Assembly: GCF_030252185.1 (NCBI RefSeq)
Contig: NZ_CP126970.1
Coordinates: 1,302,001-1,366,000, forward strand
Direction of reading: 5' to 3'
Source of the DNA: Corynebacterium suedekumii
Lineage (GTDB): Bacteria; Actinomycetota; Actinomycetes; Mycobacteriales; Mycobacteriaceae
Length of the DNA stretch: 64,000 nucleotides
The notes under the pieces are model-generated. The model was not told the origin of the DNA. It did no database searches and was given only the letters and a program-made list of their open reading frames with translations. Shown here one piece after another: positions 48,954 to 58,294 of the stretch. The first letter of the stretch is position 1. Every line of letters begins with the position of its first letter. The translations under genes and the position numbers were made by a program.

Positions 48954-49966
48954 GCGGGGACCTCCTGCTTTTCTTCTTCCGCTGCTGCTTTACGACGCCG
49001 CCCCATCCCCGGCACCTTCCGTTTCTTCAGGCCCCGCTGCCCGGAGATGTCGGCGCCCAGGAAGCGGATCATGATGAACGCGACCGCGAAGATGAGCAGG
49101 AAGATGAGGGTGGACAGGGCGGAGGCCGAGTTGAAGTTGTTCTGGCGCATGTCCTCGACGACCAGCTGCGAGATGGTGGCGGTGGGGGAGTTGGAGGAGG
49201 AGGAGATCATGATGACCGGCAGGTCGTACATGCGCAGGGCGTCGAGGGTACGGAACAGGACCGCCACCATGAGCGCGGGTTTGACCAGGGGCATGGTGAT
49301 CTGGATGAACTGCTGCCAGCGGTTGGCGCCGTCGACACGCGCGGCCTCGTAGACGTCCTTGGGGATCATCTGCAGGCCGGCGAGGATGAGCAGCGCCATG
49401 AACGGGGCGGTCTTCCACACGTCCGCGATGATGACCGCCGACCGCGCCGCCCAGGGGTCTGTCGTCCAGCTGACGTCGAGCCCGAACAACTCGTTGATGA
49501 TGCCGCGGTCGGCGAAGATGAACTGCCACAGCTTCGCCGTCACGGCGGTGGGGATGGCCCACGGGATGAGCACGGCGGCGCGGACGAGACCGCGGCCCTT
49601 GTACTCGCCGTTCATGATCAGGGCCATGATCATGCCGAGGATGGTCTCCAGGAGGACGGTGACCACGGTGAAGAACAGGGTGATGCGCACGGCCGGCCAG
49701 AAGTCGGTGGCCAGGACACCGGGGGGACAGACGGTGACGTTGCCGCTGGGTGACATGCACCGGTTGGTCAGCCAGTAGAGGTAGTGGTCCAGGCCCGCGA
49801 ACCCGCCTTCGACGAACACGCCGGTGTCCGGGTCGAGTCGCCGGTCGGCCTGGAACGACAGGTAGATGGCCCGGATGATCGGGTAGCCGATGACGACGGC
49901 GAGGACACCCAATGCCGGGGCGATCAGCCAGGCCGCGGTGCGGGTCTGTCTGGCTCGTGTGAGCAT
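48950..49966 (-). CDS. tusF: Trehalose-type ABC permease TusF
   Basis: 338 aa MalF-like permease with EAA loop YEAARVDGANRWQQF. ATG 49966 follows AAAAGGAG; the ATG/GTG 12 codons upstream lies on the intercistronic hairpin side and lacks such a site. An unusually Arg/Lys-rich tail (GLKKRKVPGMGRRRK) ends the protein. Confidence 0.85.
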   Translation of the reverse strand: MLTRARQTRTAAWLIAPALGVLAVVIGYPIIRAIYLSFQADRRLDPDTGVFVEGGFAGLDHYLYWLTNRCMSPSGNVTVCPPGVLATDFWPAVRITLFFTVVTVLLETILGMIMALIMNGEYKGRGLVRAAVLIPWAIPTAVTAKLWQFIFADRGIINELFGLDVSWTTDPWAARSAVIIADVWKTAPFMALLILAGLQMIPKDVYEAARVDGANRWQQFIQITMPLVKPALMVAVLFRTLDALRMYDLPVIMISSSSNSPTATISQLVVEDMRQNNFNSASALSTLIFLLIFAVAFIMIRFLGADISGQRGLKKRKVPGMGRRRKAAAEEEKQEVPA

Positions 49967-50004
49967 CACGAGACTCCTTTTTGCTCTGGGAGTGGAAAGC
50001 ACGA

Positions 50005-50031
50005 AAACCTGCCCGGTGGAGGGGCAGGTTT
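50005..50031 (-). terminator. Intercistronic hairpin between tusE and tusF
   Basis: Stem AAACCTGCCC / GGGCAGGTTT with a 7-base loop, followed on the minus strand by TTTTCG. Likely attenuates transcription so that binding protein is made in excess over permeases. Confidence 0.65.
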
Positions 50032-50047
50032 CACATGGCGACTGGTG

Positions 50048-51376
50048 CTAGCCGGTGGCGTTCTCGATCGCGGCCTTCATGTCGGCGGTCGCGTCATCGA
50101 CGGACTTGCCGGAGGTCAGGGCAGCGTAGGCGTTGTCCTGGACGGCCTTGGAGATCTCGGTGTAGAAGGGGGAGACCGGACGCGGGGCGGCGTTCTCCAG
50201 GGACTCCTTCAGGGCCGGCAGGTACGGGAACTGCTCGACCAGGGACTCGTCGTCGTAGATGGAGGCGAGCACCGGCGGGAAGGAGGACTCGGCGAAGGAG
50301 GTCTGGTTCTCCTCGCTGATGATGAACTCGATGAAGTCACGCGCGGTGGCCTTGTTCTCGGAGTTCACGTTGATGCCGTTGTTGTAGCCACCGAGGGTGG
50401 AGACACCGACACCGTCCTGGCCGACGAGCGGCTGGACCTCGAACTTGCCCGCGACCTCGGAGTTCTCCTCTTCGGCGTTGGTGAACATGTACGGCCAGTT
50501 GACGGCGTACGCGGTGTCACCGGCGACGAAGGCGAGGTTGGTCTCCTCCTCCGTGGCGGAGGTGGAGGCCTGGGCGATGGTGCCGTTCTCGTAGCCGTCG
50601 ACCAGGGCCTGCAGGCCGGCCTTGGACTCGTCGGAGTCGACGGTCACGTTGCCGTCGTCGTCGAGGACGTTGCCGCCCCAGCCCTCCATGAAGCCCACGG
50701 TGTTGACGGTCAGGCCCTCGTACTGCTTGAGCTGCAGGGTCAGGCAGTCCACGTCAGCGGCTTCTGCGTCAGCACAGGAAGCCTCGAGCTCGGCCCAGTT
50801 GGTTGGGGCCTCCGGGATGATCTCGGTGTTGCGGAACAGCAGCTGGCCGTTGGTGTTCTGCGGCAGCGCGTAGAGGGTGTCGTTGTAGGTGGCGGACTCC
50901 ACGGTGGACTCCAGCAGGCCGGAGGTGTCGACCTCGAGCTCACCTGTCAGCGGGGCCAGCCACTGGTTGGCGGCGAAGTCCGCGGTCCAGATGACGTCGA
51001 GGGCCATGACGTCGTAGTCGGAGTTGCCGGCCTGCAGCGACTGGACGAGGGTCTCGCGCTGGGCGTCGGCCTCACCGGCGAGCTCGGAGAGGGTGACCTC
51101 CTCGTCCGGGTGCTCGGCGTTCCAGGCCTCGATGATCGGGATGATCTTGTCGGTGTCGTTCTTGCCCATGGCGAAGGTGATGGGGCCGCGGCCCTCTTCG
51201 CCGTCGCCGGCCGCTTCAGTCTCGGTCTCGGTGGCGGTCGCCGTGGCGGTGTCGGTGGTGTCTGCGCCGTCGCCGTCGCCGTTGGAATCAGCGGTACAAC
51301 CGGCGAGGGCCACGGTGCTGATGAGCGCGGTGGCGGCCAGCGTGCGACCGGACTTGCGGGTGAGGGAGATCTTCAT
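50048..51376 (-). CDS. tusE: Sugar-binding lipoprotein TusE
   Basis: 442 aa extracellular solute-binding protein (family 1). Signal peptide with lipobox LAGC, lipidated Cys27, then an Asp/Thr/Glu-rich linker (28-63) and the periplasmic-binding fold. Delivers the sugar to TusFG. Upstream, TATAAC within 51428-51435 on the minus strand is a possible -10. Confidence 0.87.
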   Translation of the reverse strand: MKISLTRKSGRTLAATALISTVALAGCTADSNGDGDGADTTDTATATATETETEAAGDGEEGRGPITFAMGKNDTDKIIPIIEAWNAEHPDEEVTLSELAGEADAQRETLVQSLQAGNSDYDVMALDVIWTADFAANQWLAPLTGELEVDTSGLLESTVESATYNDTLYALPQNTNGQLLFRNTEIIPEAPTNWAELEASCADAEAADVDCLTLQLKQYEGLTVNTVGFMEGWGGNVLDDDGNVTVDSDESKAGLQALVDGYENGTIAQASTSATEEETNLAFVAGDTAYAVNWPYMFTNAEEENSEVAGKFEVQPLVGQDGVGVSTLGGYNNGINVNSENKATARDFIEFIISEENQTSFAESSFPPVLASIYDDESLVEQFPYLPALKESLENAAPRPVSPFYTEISKAVQDNAYAALTSGKSVDDATADMKAAIENATG

Positions 51377-51524
51377 CTTCGGTACACCTTTCGGAAGTGT
51401 GAGGTGTCTTCAATCTAGTGACCTGCGTTATACCCGCGGGGGAAAATCGATCTTCGCCACCGCATATTAACCCCTTGCGGGGGTGAAACTTCGCAAAGCT
51501 TCACCAGTTGGAGACCGAACCGGT

Positions 51525-52553
51525 TCACACCCGCGGTGCGACACCGATCCGCTCGCCCGTCTCCGGGTGGAAACGGTGGGCCAGGTCCGGGTTGAATGCC
51601 AGGCGCACCGTGTCGCCGTGGGCGGGGATGTCCGTGCTCTCCAGGCGGGCCACCAGGCGCACGCCCTCGGAGGTGGCGTAGACATAGGACTCCGAGCCGA
51701 GCTCCTCGATGAGGTCGACGGTGCCCTCCTTGCGGACCCAGCCGGGCGGGGTGTCGGCGGCGTCGATAAGCCGCATCGCCTCGGGGCGGACGCCGAGGGT
51801 CTCGCGGCCGTCGGGGCCGGGGAACAGGTTCATGGCCGGGGAGCCGATGAAGCCGGCGACGAACTCGTTGACCGGGGCGCTGTAGAGCTCGCGTGGGGGA
51901 GCGACCTGCTGGAGAATGCCGTCCTTGAGCACCGCGACGCGGTCGCCCATTGTCATCGCCTCCACCTGGTCGTGCGTGACGTAGACCGTCGTGGTGCCCA
52001 GGCGACGCTGCAGCGCCGCCAGCTCCGCACGCGTCTGCACACGCAGCTTCGCGTCCAGGTTCGACAGCGGCTCATCCATGAGGAAGACCTTCGGATCCCG
52101 CACGATCGCCCGCCCCATGGCCACGCGCTGACGCTGACCACCCGACAGGTCCTTCGGCTTACGGTCGAGAAACTCCGTCAGACCCAGCATCTCCGCGGCG
52201 CGGTTGACGCGCTCATCGATCTCCGCCGCCGGCAACTTCGCCAGCTTCAGCGCGAAGCCCATGTTCTTGGCCACCGACAGATGCGGGTACAGTGCGTAGT
52301 TCTGGAACACCATCGCGATGTCCCGGTCACCCGGTTCGATACCCGTGACGTCCTTGCCGTCAATGCTGATCGTCCCCGAATCCACCGCCTCCAGCCCGGC
52401 CAACGCTCGGAGAGTGGTGGACTTGCCGCAGCCCGACGGGCCGACCAGGACGAGGAACTCCCCGTCCGCGATCTCCAGATCCAGCTCCTTGACGGTCGGG
52501 CGCTCAGCCCCCGGGTAGCGGATCGAGACGGAATCAAATGTGACCGTTGCCAT
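51525..52553 (-). CDS. tusK: ABC sugar importer ATPase TusK
   Basis: 342 aa MsmK/MalK-type ATPase: Walker A GPSGCGKST (38-46), Q-loop FQNYALYP, signature LSGGQ (136-140), Walker B VFLMDE (156-161), and a C-terminal TOBE/regulatory domain. First gene of the unit by position, TATCGT (52565-52560) 6 bases before ATG. 148 bases separate it from tusE, which has its own promoter. Confidence 0.92.
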   Translation of the reverse strand: MATVTFDSVSIRYPGAERPTVKELDLEIADGEFLVLVGPSGCGKSTTLRALAGLEAVDSGTISIDGKDVTGIEPGDRDIAMVFQNYALYPHLSVAKNMGFALKLAKLPAAEIDERVNRAAEMLGLTEFLDRKPKDLSGGQRQRVAMGRAIVRDPKVFLMDEPLSNLDAKLRVQTRAELAALQRRLGTTTVYVTHDQVEAMTMGDRVAVLKDGILQQVAPPRELYSAPVNEFVAGFIGSPAMNLFPGPDGRETLGVRPEAMRLIDAADTPPGWVRKEGTVDLIEELGSESYVYATSEGVRLVARLESTDIPAHGDTVRLAFNPDLAHRFHPETGERIGVAPRV

Positions 52554-52607
52554 GTGAGAACGATAACACCATCGCTGGTCACGCTGGTGGGGGATCAGGC
52601 CTCCGAC

Positions 52608-53273
52608 CTACAACCTCCCCGTCACCTTCTCTGCGGCGGCGATCTCGTCGAGGCGGGCGGCGTCGAACATCCCGGCGACGATGACCGCGGAGCCACCGGC
52701 GGCCAGGGGCTCGAGGACGGCCGACTGGAGGGAGGCGGCGTCGTGCCAGCCGGTCGACAGGACGCGGTCGGGGCCACCGGTGGCGGCGACGACGTCGGGG
52801 AGGGCGGGGGCGGGGGCGGGGTGGAAGAACTGGTCGCCGTAGAAGCGGACGGTGGGGCCGAAGTCGATGGCTCCGGCGGGGAGTTCGTCACCGGATTCGA
52901 CGACGCCGCGGCCGAAGGGGTCGTCGGTGACCAGTACGACGTCGACCCCCTCAAGGCTCTGATAGTCGGTGAACTGGGCGGGTGAGGTGAACACCACATC
53001 TGTTCCGTCCGCGGCTCCACCGACCCGCCAGTCCACGCCCGCGGCGAGCGCTCCGAGGACGATGGTGGCTGCCTGCCAGCTGACGGGCAGGTCAATGAGG
53101 ATGGTCGAACCCTCCTCCAGATCGAGTTCCTCGAGCAGCATGTTGCCGACCTTGGACGCCCAGTTGTCCAGCGTCTGGGCGGAGAAGTCGAGGCGGGCGC
53201 CGGTGGTTTCGTTGTACACCGTCAACCTCGGGCTGGCGGGATCGGCGGTGAGCAGGTGTGCGAGTAGCTCCAT
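52608..53273 (-). CDS. TIGR03089-family protein
   Basis: 221 aa, a short actinobacterial protein distantly related to the N-terminal part of AMP-binding acyl-CoA ligases (TIGR03089). Visible: LDNWASKVGNMLLEELDLEEGSTI (cited as NWASKVGNMLLEEL) and GALAAGVDW. It lacks the ligase C-terminal domain and has no P-loop, so it is unlikely to be an enzyme of that type. TACGAT is 8 bases before ATG. Confidence 0.75.
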   Translation of the reverse strand: MELLAHLLTADPASPRLTVYNETTGARLDFSAQTLDNWASKVGNMLLEELDLEEGSTILIDLPVSWQAATIVLGALAAGVDWRVGGAADGTDVVFTSPAQFTDYQSLEGVDVVLVTDDPFGRGVVESGDELPAGAIDFGPTVRFYGDQFFHPAPAPALPDVVAATGGPDRVLSTGWHDAASLQSAVLEPLAAGGSAVIVAGMFDAARLDEIAAAEKVTGRL

Positions 53274-53440
53274 GTCCGCCCATCGTAGGCAGAAACCCGG
53301 CTACCAGCAGAGCACCGGCAGGGGGCACACCAGGGGGGACATGCGATCTCGTTCATAGGCCGTGTTCGCGTAGATTGTAAACATTAGGCTCCGCACATAA
53401 CCCTGCACCGAACCACGTCCCCGACGAGAAAGTTCCGCCC

Positions 53441-54232
53441 GTGCCCGACCCCGAGTCCGTCCCACGCCGCCTGATCAGCATCGTCATCCCCTGTCTCGAT
53501 GACGCCGACCTGCTCGACCGGTGCCTCACATCCCTCGCAGCCCAGACCGTCCTGCCGGATGAGGTCATCGTCGTCGACAACGGGTCGACCGATCACACCG
53601 CCGAGGTCGCCGAGAAGCACGGCGTCCGGCTGGTGACGGAACCGCGCCGGGGGATCACGTGGGCCACCCGCGCGGGGTTCGACGCCGCGAAGGGTGACGT
53701 TCTCACGCGTATCGACGCCGACGTGCACGCCCCCAACGACTACATCGCGAAGCTCCACGCGGCCTGGAACGCCGCGGACGCCTCGCCCGGCCGCCGGGTC
53801 GTCGGAGTCACCGGTGTCGCGCGTTTCGAGGTCCCCGGTCGCCGCGGTGACCTGGCCAGCGCCGCCTACCTGGGCGCCTACCGCCGTTCGGTGGGATCGG
53901 CGCTGGGGCATCATCCGTTGTTCGGCACGAACTACTCGCTGCGCGCCGACTGGTGGCGCTCCGTCCGGGATGATGTTGACTCCGCCGACACCTTCTCCCA
54001 CGAGGACATGCAGATCTCCTTCCAGGTGCGCGCCGATGAGACGGTGTGGTTCCAGCCCGACCTCACCCTCGACATGGACGCCCGGCCGCTGTCCGGGGCC
54101 CGTCAGATGATCACCCGGTTCCGCCGCGGCATGCACACCATCCTCCGCGGGTGGCGGCATCACCCGCCGCACCGTCGCCTGGCGGCCCGCGGCGTGCTCG
54201 GCCCGCGCGTGCAGAAAGCACTGGCACCATGA
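53441..54232 (+). CDS. GT2-family glycosyltransferase at head of carotenoid operon
   Basis: 263 aa family 2 glycosyltransferase: N-terminal IVIPCLDDADLLDRCL, DNGSTD at 47-52, metal/nucleotide DAD at 92-94, and an SHEDMQ acceptor motif near 187. No membrane helix. Its stop overlaps the crtE start (ATGA), so it is cotranslated with carotenoid genes; decorating the C50 carotenoid's hydroxyl groups with sugar is the simplest role, unproven. The promoter region 53274-53440 holds TAGATT and TTGTAAACATTAGG but no crtR-type regulator gene. Confidence 0.78.
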   Translation: MPDPESVPRRLISIVIPCLDDADLLDRCLTSLAAQTVLPDEVIVVDNGSTDHTAEVAEKHGVRLVTEPRRGITWATRAGFDAAKGDVLTRIDADVHAPNDYIAKLHAAWNAADASPGRRVVGVTGVARFEVPGRRGDLASAAYLGAYRRSVGSALGHHPLFGTNYSLRADWWRSVRDDVDSADTFSHEDMQISFQVRADETVWFQPDLTLDMDARPLSGARQMITRFRRGMHTILRGWRHHPPHRRLAARGVLGPRVQKALAP

Positions 54233-55191
54233 CCGGGAACCTCCAGGCGCGGGTGGACGCCTCGCTCGCCCTGCTCAACGACTACCTCACCGGCACGCGG
54301 CGACTCGCCCCGGTGAACTCCCCGCTGGTGGATCACGCGCACGAGGGCATCGCCACGTTCGCGCTCGGCGGCAAGCACCTGCGCTCGACGCTGGTGCACA
54401 TCTCCGCCGGTGACGTCGACGGTGATGCGCTCCACGCGGCGACCGTGTTCGGTGCGTGCGTGGACCTGCTGCACGGCGCGTTTCTCATCCACGACGACAT
54501 CATCGACCGCGATGACATCCGCCGGGGTCACCCCACCATCCATGCGGCGGTGCGGGACGCCTACGGTGACGGGCATCTCGGGGCGTCGATAGGCATCACG
54601 GCGGGGGACCTGGGGCTCAACGGTGCGGTGCAGATCCTCGTGGACTCCACGCTTGACGACGCCACCCTGCGTGCCGCCCTGCGCATCCTCACCGAGGCTG
54701 CGCAGCAGACCATCATCGGTGAGATCCTCGACATCGCGCACGCCGTCGACGGTGATCCCGCGCCCGAGCTCGTGCGGCTGAGCAACGACCTCAAGACCTC
54801 CGACTACAGCTTCGGCGCCCCGCTCAAGCTCGGCGCCCTGGCCGCGGGCCGCGACCCGGAGCCGATGGGGCCGATCGCCGTGGAGCTGGGGCGCGCCTAC
54901 CAGGCGGCCGACGACATCGCCGGCACCGTCGGTGAGTCCGACCAGACCGGCAAGCTCGCCGGTGGGGACGTCCTCCACGGGCGTGCCACGCTGATGACCA
55001 TGCGGATGGACGGTGAGGAGACTGACCCGCTGCGTCTGACCGAGATCATCGACGACGTGGTCCGGGAAGGCCAGGCCCATCTCGACCTGGCGCGTACCCT
55101 CATCACCGATGCCGTCCTCGACGACGGTATCCGCGCCGGGCTGCTGGCCATGACCGACCGGATCGAAGGGATGCTGCGCACCTATGCCTGA
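54229..55191 (+). CDS. crtE: Geranylgeranyl diphosphate synthase
   Basis: 320 aa trans-isoprenyl diphosphate synthase. First Asp-rich motif DDIIDRDD (89-96); second reads DDIAG instead of DDxxD, a variant common in actinobacterial GGPP synthases. Supplies GGPP to CrtB and prenyl donors to CrtEb. Start overlaps the GT2 stop; end overlaps crtB by 8 bases. Confidence 0.9.
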   Translation: MTGNLQARVDASLALLNDYLTGTRRLAPVNSPLVDHAHEGIATFALGGKHLRSTLVHISAGDVDGDALHAATVFGACVDLLHGAFLIHDDIIDRDDIRRGHPTIHAAVRDAYGDGHLGASIGITAGDLGLNGAVQILVDSTLDDATLRAALRILTEAAQQTIIGEILDIAHAVDGDPAPELVRLSNDLKTSDYSFGAPLKLGALAAGRDPEPMGPIAVELGRAYQAADDIAGTVGESDQTGKLAGGDVLHGRATLMTMRMDGEETDPLRLTEIIDDVVREGQAHLDLARTLITDAVLDDGIRAGLLAMTDRIEGMLRTYA

Positions 55192-56074
55192 CACCCACGG
55201 TTATCTCCGCCGCTTCGACGACATGTCCGTGACCGCCACGAACAAGGTCATCACCTCCTATTCCACCAGCTTCACCCTGGCCACCCGGCTGCTCGCACCG
55301 AGGGTGCGGGCGGACATCCGCAACCTGTACGCGATGGTGCGCATCGCCGACGAGATCGTCGACGGCACCGCCGCGGCCGCCGGCCTGAGCACCGCCGAGT
55401 GCGGGGAGCTTCTCGACGCCTACGAGCACGCCGTCCTCGCCGCCCCCGACACCCGCTTCCACGTCGACCCCGTCCTCCACGCCTACGCCGGATCGGCCCG
55501 GCGCTGCGGCTTCGACCCCGAGCACGTCCGGGCGTTCTTCACCTCCATGCGCCGCGACCTGCAGCAGTCCACCTACGACCCGAGCTCCTTCGACACCTAC
55601 GTCTACGGCTCGGCCGAGGTCATCGGCCTGATGTGCCTGTCGGCGTTCCTCGTCGATCACCCCGTCACCGATGCCGAACGGGCCCGCCTGGACCACGGCG
55701 CCCGCTCCCTGGGAGCGGCGTTCCAGAAGATCAACTTCCTCCGTGATCTTGCCGAGGACTCCGATGTCCTCGGCCGCAGTTACTTCCCCGGCGTCGAGCC
55801 GACCGCCTTCACCGAGGAGGAGAAGGCCGGACTCATCGCCGACATCCGCGTCGATCTCGCCGACGCCGAAGCTGTCATGGGTGCTCTGCCCCTGACCGCC
55901 CGGGCCGGCGTGCTCGCCGCCACCTACCTCTTCGCCGAACTTACCGACCGCCTCGAGGCGACCCCGGCCGCCGAGCTGACCACCCGGCGGGTCAGCGTGC
56001 CGCGCCGCACCAAGGCCGCCATCCTCGCCCGGGCCGTGACCACCGCACCGCGAATGAAAGCTGGACTGACATGA
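55184..56074 (+). CDS. crtB: Phytoene synthase
   Basis: 296 aa squalene/phytoene synthase: couples two GGPP to phytoene. Asp-rich motifs DEIVD (56-60) and DLAEDSD (about 184-190) are present, with RIADE and the YVYGSAEVIG region between. Translationally coupled both sides. Confidence 0.92.
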   Translation: MPDTHGYLRRFDDMSVTATNKVITSYSTSFTLATRLLAPRVRADIRNLYAMVRIADEIVDGTAAAAGLSTAECGELLDAYEHAVLAAPDTRFHVDPVLHAYAGSARRCGFDPEHVRAFFTSMRRDLQQSTYDPSSFDTYVYGSAEVIGLMCLSAFLVDHPVTDAERARLDHGARSLGAAFQKINFLRDLAEDSDVLGRSYFPGVEPTAFTEEEKAGLIADIRVDLADAEAVMGALPLTARAGVLAATYLFAELTDRLEATPAAELTTRRVSVPRRTKAAILARAVTTAPRMKAGLT

Positions 56075-57669
56075 GCCGAACCACCCATGAGCACGCGACC
56101 GGCCAGCGGGCCATCGTCATCGGCGCAGGCGTCGCCGGCCTGGCCACCTCCGCGCTGCTGGCGAAGGAAGGTTACCGGGTGACGGTGATCGAGCGCATCG
56201 ACACCGTCGGCGGCCGCGCCGGGGACCTCACCGTCGAGGACTTTCCCGGCTTCCGCTGGGACACCGGCCCGTCGTGGTACCTCATGCCCGAGGCCTTCGA
56301 CCACTTCTTCCGCCTGCTGGGCACATCCTCGGAGGAGCAGCTCGACCTGGTGGACCTCACCCCGGCCTACCGGGTGTTCCCCGAGAAGCACGCGCCGGTC
56401 GACGTTCCCAGTGGGCGCGCCGAGGCCGTTGCGTTCTTCGAGTCGATCGAACCCGGCGCCGGCCAGGCCCTCGAGGACTACCTCGACAGCGCCTCCGACG
56501 CCTACGACATCGCCCTCGACCGTTTCCTCTACACCACGTTCTCCTCGGTGAAGCCCCTCGTGCACCACGACGTGCGCACCCGCGCCCGCCGCCTGGCCGG
56601 CCTGCTCACGGGCTCGCTGCAGGACTTCGTGAACAAACGCTTCCGCGACACCCGCCTGCGCCAGATCCTCACCTACCCTGCGGTGTTCCTCTCCTCCCGC
56701 CCGGAGACCACCCCGGCGCTGTACCACCTCATGAGCCACACCGACCTGGTCCAGGGCGTGAAGTACCCCGTCGGCGGCTTCACTTCCGTGGTGCAGGCCT
56801 TCCACCGCCTGGCCCTCGAGCAGGGCGTGGAGTTCCGCCTGGACACCGAGGTCACCGCCATCACCACCGATAACGGGAAAGCCACCGGCGTGCGTGTGCG
56901 CACCCCGGAAGGGGCGGTCGAGGACATCGCGGCCGACATCGTCGTCTCCGGCGCGGACCTCCACCACACCGAGAACCACCTCCTGCCCGCCGAGCAGCGG
57001 ACCTACCCGGAGAAGTACTTCGCCAGGCGTGACCCCGGCATCGGCACCGTCCTGGTCATGCTCGGCGTGAAGGGACAGCTGCCGCAGCTGGCCCACCACA
57101 ACCTCCTGTTCAGCGAGGACTGGTCCACCGACTTCGCCGCCGTCTTCGACGGCCCGCACGACGAGCGCCCCCTGGGTGCCTCCCAGTCGATCTACGTGTC
57201 CATGCCGTCTGCCACCGAGGACGGTGTCGCCCCACCGGAGCATGAGAACATCTTCGTCCTCGTGCCCGTCCCGGCGGCCGAGACGCTCGGCCACGGCTCG
57301 CTCTTCCGCGGCGAAGGCTCCGCCACCGTCGAGTCCATCGCCGACGCCGCCATCGACCAGATCGCCACCTGGGCCGACATCCCCGATCTTCGCGAGCGCA
57401 TCGTCGCCCGCCACACCGTCGGCCCCGCCGACTTCGCCGAGCGCTACAACGCCTGGCGCGGCGGCTCCATCGGCCCCGCCCACACCCTCAAACAGTCCGC
57501 GTTCTTCCGGGGCAAGAACATCTCCGGGAAGGTGGACAACCTCTACTACGCGGGCGCCACGACCGTCCCCGGCGTCGGCGTCCCCATGTGCCTCATCTCC
57601 GCGGAGAACGTGATCAAGCGCCTGCGCGGCGACACCTCCCCGGGCGCCCTGCCGGAGGTGGGCGCATGA
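56071..57669 (+). CDS. crtI: Phytoene desaturase
   Basis: 532 aa FAD-dependent desaturase making lycopene. Dinucleotide-binding GAGVAGL (18-24) with VIERIDTVGGRAG following, and the C-terminal YYAGATTVPGVGVPM motif typical of CrtI. ATGA overlap with crtB and with crtYe. Confidence 0.94.
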   Translation: MSRTTHEHATGQRAIVIGAGVAGLATSALLAKEGYRVTVIERIDTVGGRAGDLTVEDFPGFRWDTGPSWYLMPEAFDHFFRLLGTSSEEQLDLVDLTPAYRVFPEKHAPVDVPSGRAEAVAFFESIEPGAGQALEDYLDSASDAYDIALDRFLYTTFSSVKPLVHHDVRTRARRLAGLLTGSLQDFVNKRFRDTRLRQILTYPAVFLSSRPETTPALYHLMSHTDLVQGVKYPVGGFTSVVQAFHRLALEQGVEFRLDTEVTAITTDNGKATGVRVRTPEGAVEDIAADIVVSGADLHHTENHLLPAEQRTYPEKYFARRDPGIGTVLVMLGVKGQLPQLAHHNLLFSEDWSTDFAAVFDGPHDERPLGASQSIYVSMPSATEDGVAPPEHENIFVLVPVPAAETLGHGSLFRGEGSATVESIADAAIDQIATWADIPDLRERIVARHTVGPADFAERYNAWRGGSIGPAHTLKQSAFFRGKNISGKVDNLYYAGATTVPGVGVPMCLISAENVIKRLRGDTSPGALPEVGA

Positions 57670-58004
57670 CCTTCGCGTACCTGACCATCCTCCTGGTCAC
57701 CATCGGCTGCATGGTGCTGTGTGACTGGCGCTGGAAACTCACCTTCTTCCACGACGCCCGCCGCGCCGGACTCATCAGCGTGTGCATGCTCGCGCTCTTC
57801 CTCGCGTGGGACGCGCTCGGCATCATCACCGGCTCCTTCTACCGCGGCGCCTCCGGCTACATGACGGGCATCGAACTCGCCCCCGAGATGCCCCTGGAGG
57901 AGCCCATCTTCCTGTTCTTCCTCACCTACCTCACCCTCAACCTCACCTCGGCGGCACGAATGCTGCTTATTAGCGCCCCCTCCTCCCGCACGGTGCGCCC
58001 ATGA
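57666..58004 (+). CDS. crtYe: C50 carotenoid epsilon-cyclase subunit Ye
   Basis: 112 aa, three membrane helices, heterodimeric lycopene-type cyclase small subunit. Contains the PLEEPIFLFF motif (about 77-86) conserved in CrtY/LitA-type subunits. Works with CrtYf to cyclise the prenylated lycopene to decaprenoxanthin. Confidence 0.88.
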   Translation: MTFAYLTILLVTIGCMVLCDWRWKLTFFHDARRAGLISVCMLALFLAWDALGIITGSFYRGASGYMTGIELAPEMPLEEPIFLFFLTYLTLNLTSAARMLLISAPSSRTVRP

Positions 58005-58294
58005 CCTACGCCCTCATCAGCATCCCGTTCCTGCTCTTCGCCGCCCTCCTGGCGTACCGGCACCGCAACGCCATGCTCCGCCAGCTCGCCGTCACCGCCA
58101 TCGTCGCGGTGATCCTGCTCGTGCTCACGATCATCTTCGACAACCTCATGATCTGGGCCGAACTCGTCGGCTACGGCGACGAACAGCGCCTGGGGCTCGA
58201 CATCGGCCTGGTCCCCATCGAGGACCTCTTCTACCCCCTGGTCGCCGCTCTCATCATTCCCGCCGTGTGGCGGGGGAGAGGGGTGAAGCGATGA
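58001..58294 (+). CDS. crtYf: C50 carotenoid epsilon-cyclase subunit Yf
   Basis: 97 aa, about three membrane helices, with PIEDLFYPLV (about 71-80), the counterpart of the CrtYe motif. It is somewhat shorter than I recall for C. glutamicum CrtYf, but ends cleanly and overlaps crtEb by 4 bases. Confidence 0.85.
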   Translation: MTYALISIPFLLFAALLAYRHRNAMLRQLAVTAIVAVILLVLTIIFDNLMIWAELVGYGDEQRLGLDIGLVPIEDLFYPLVAALIIPAVWRGRGVKR

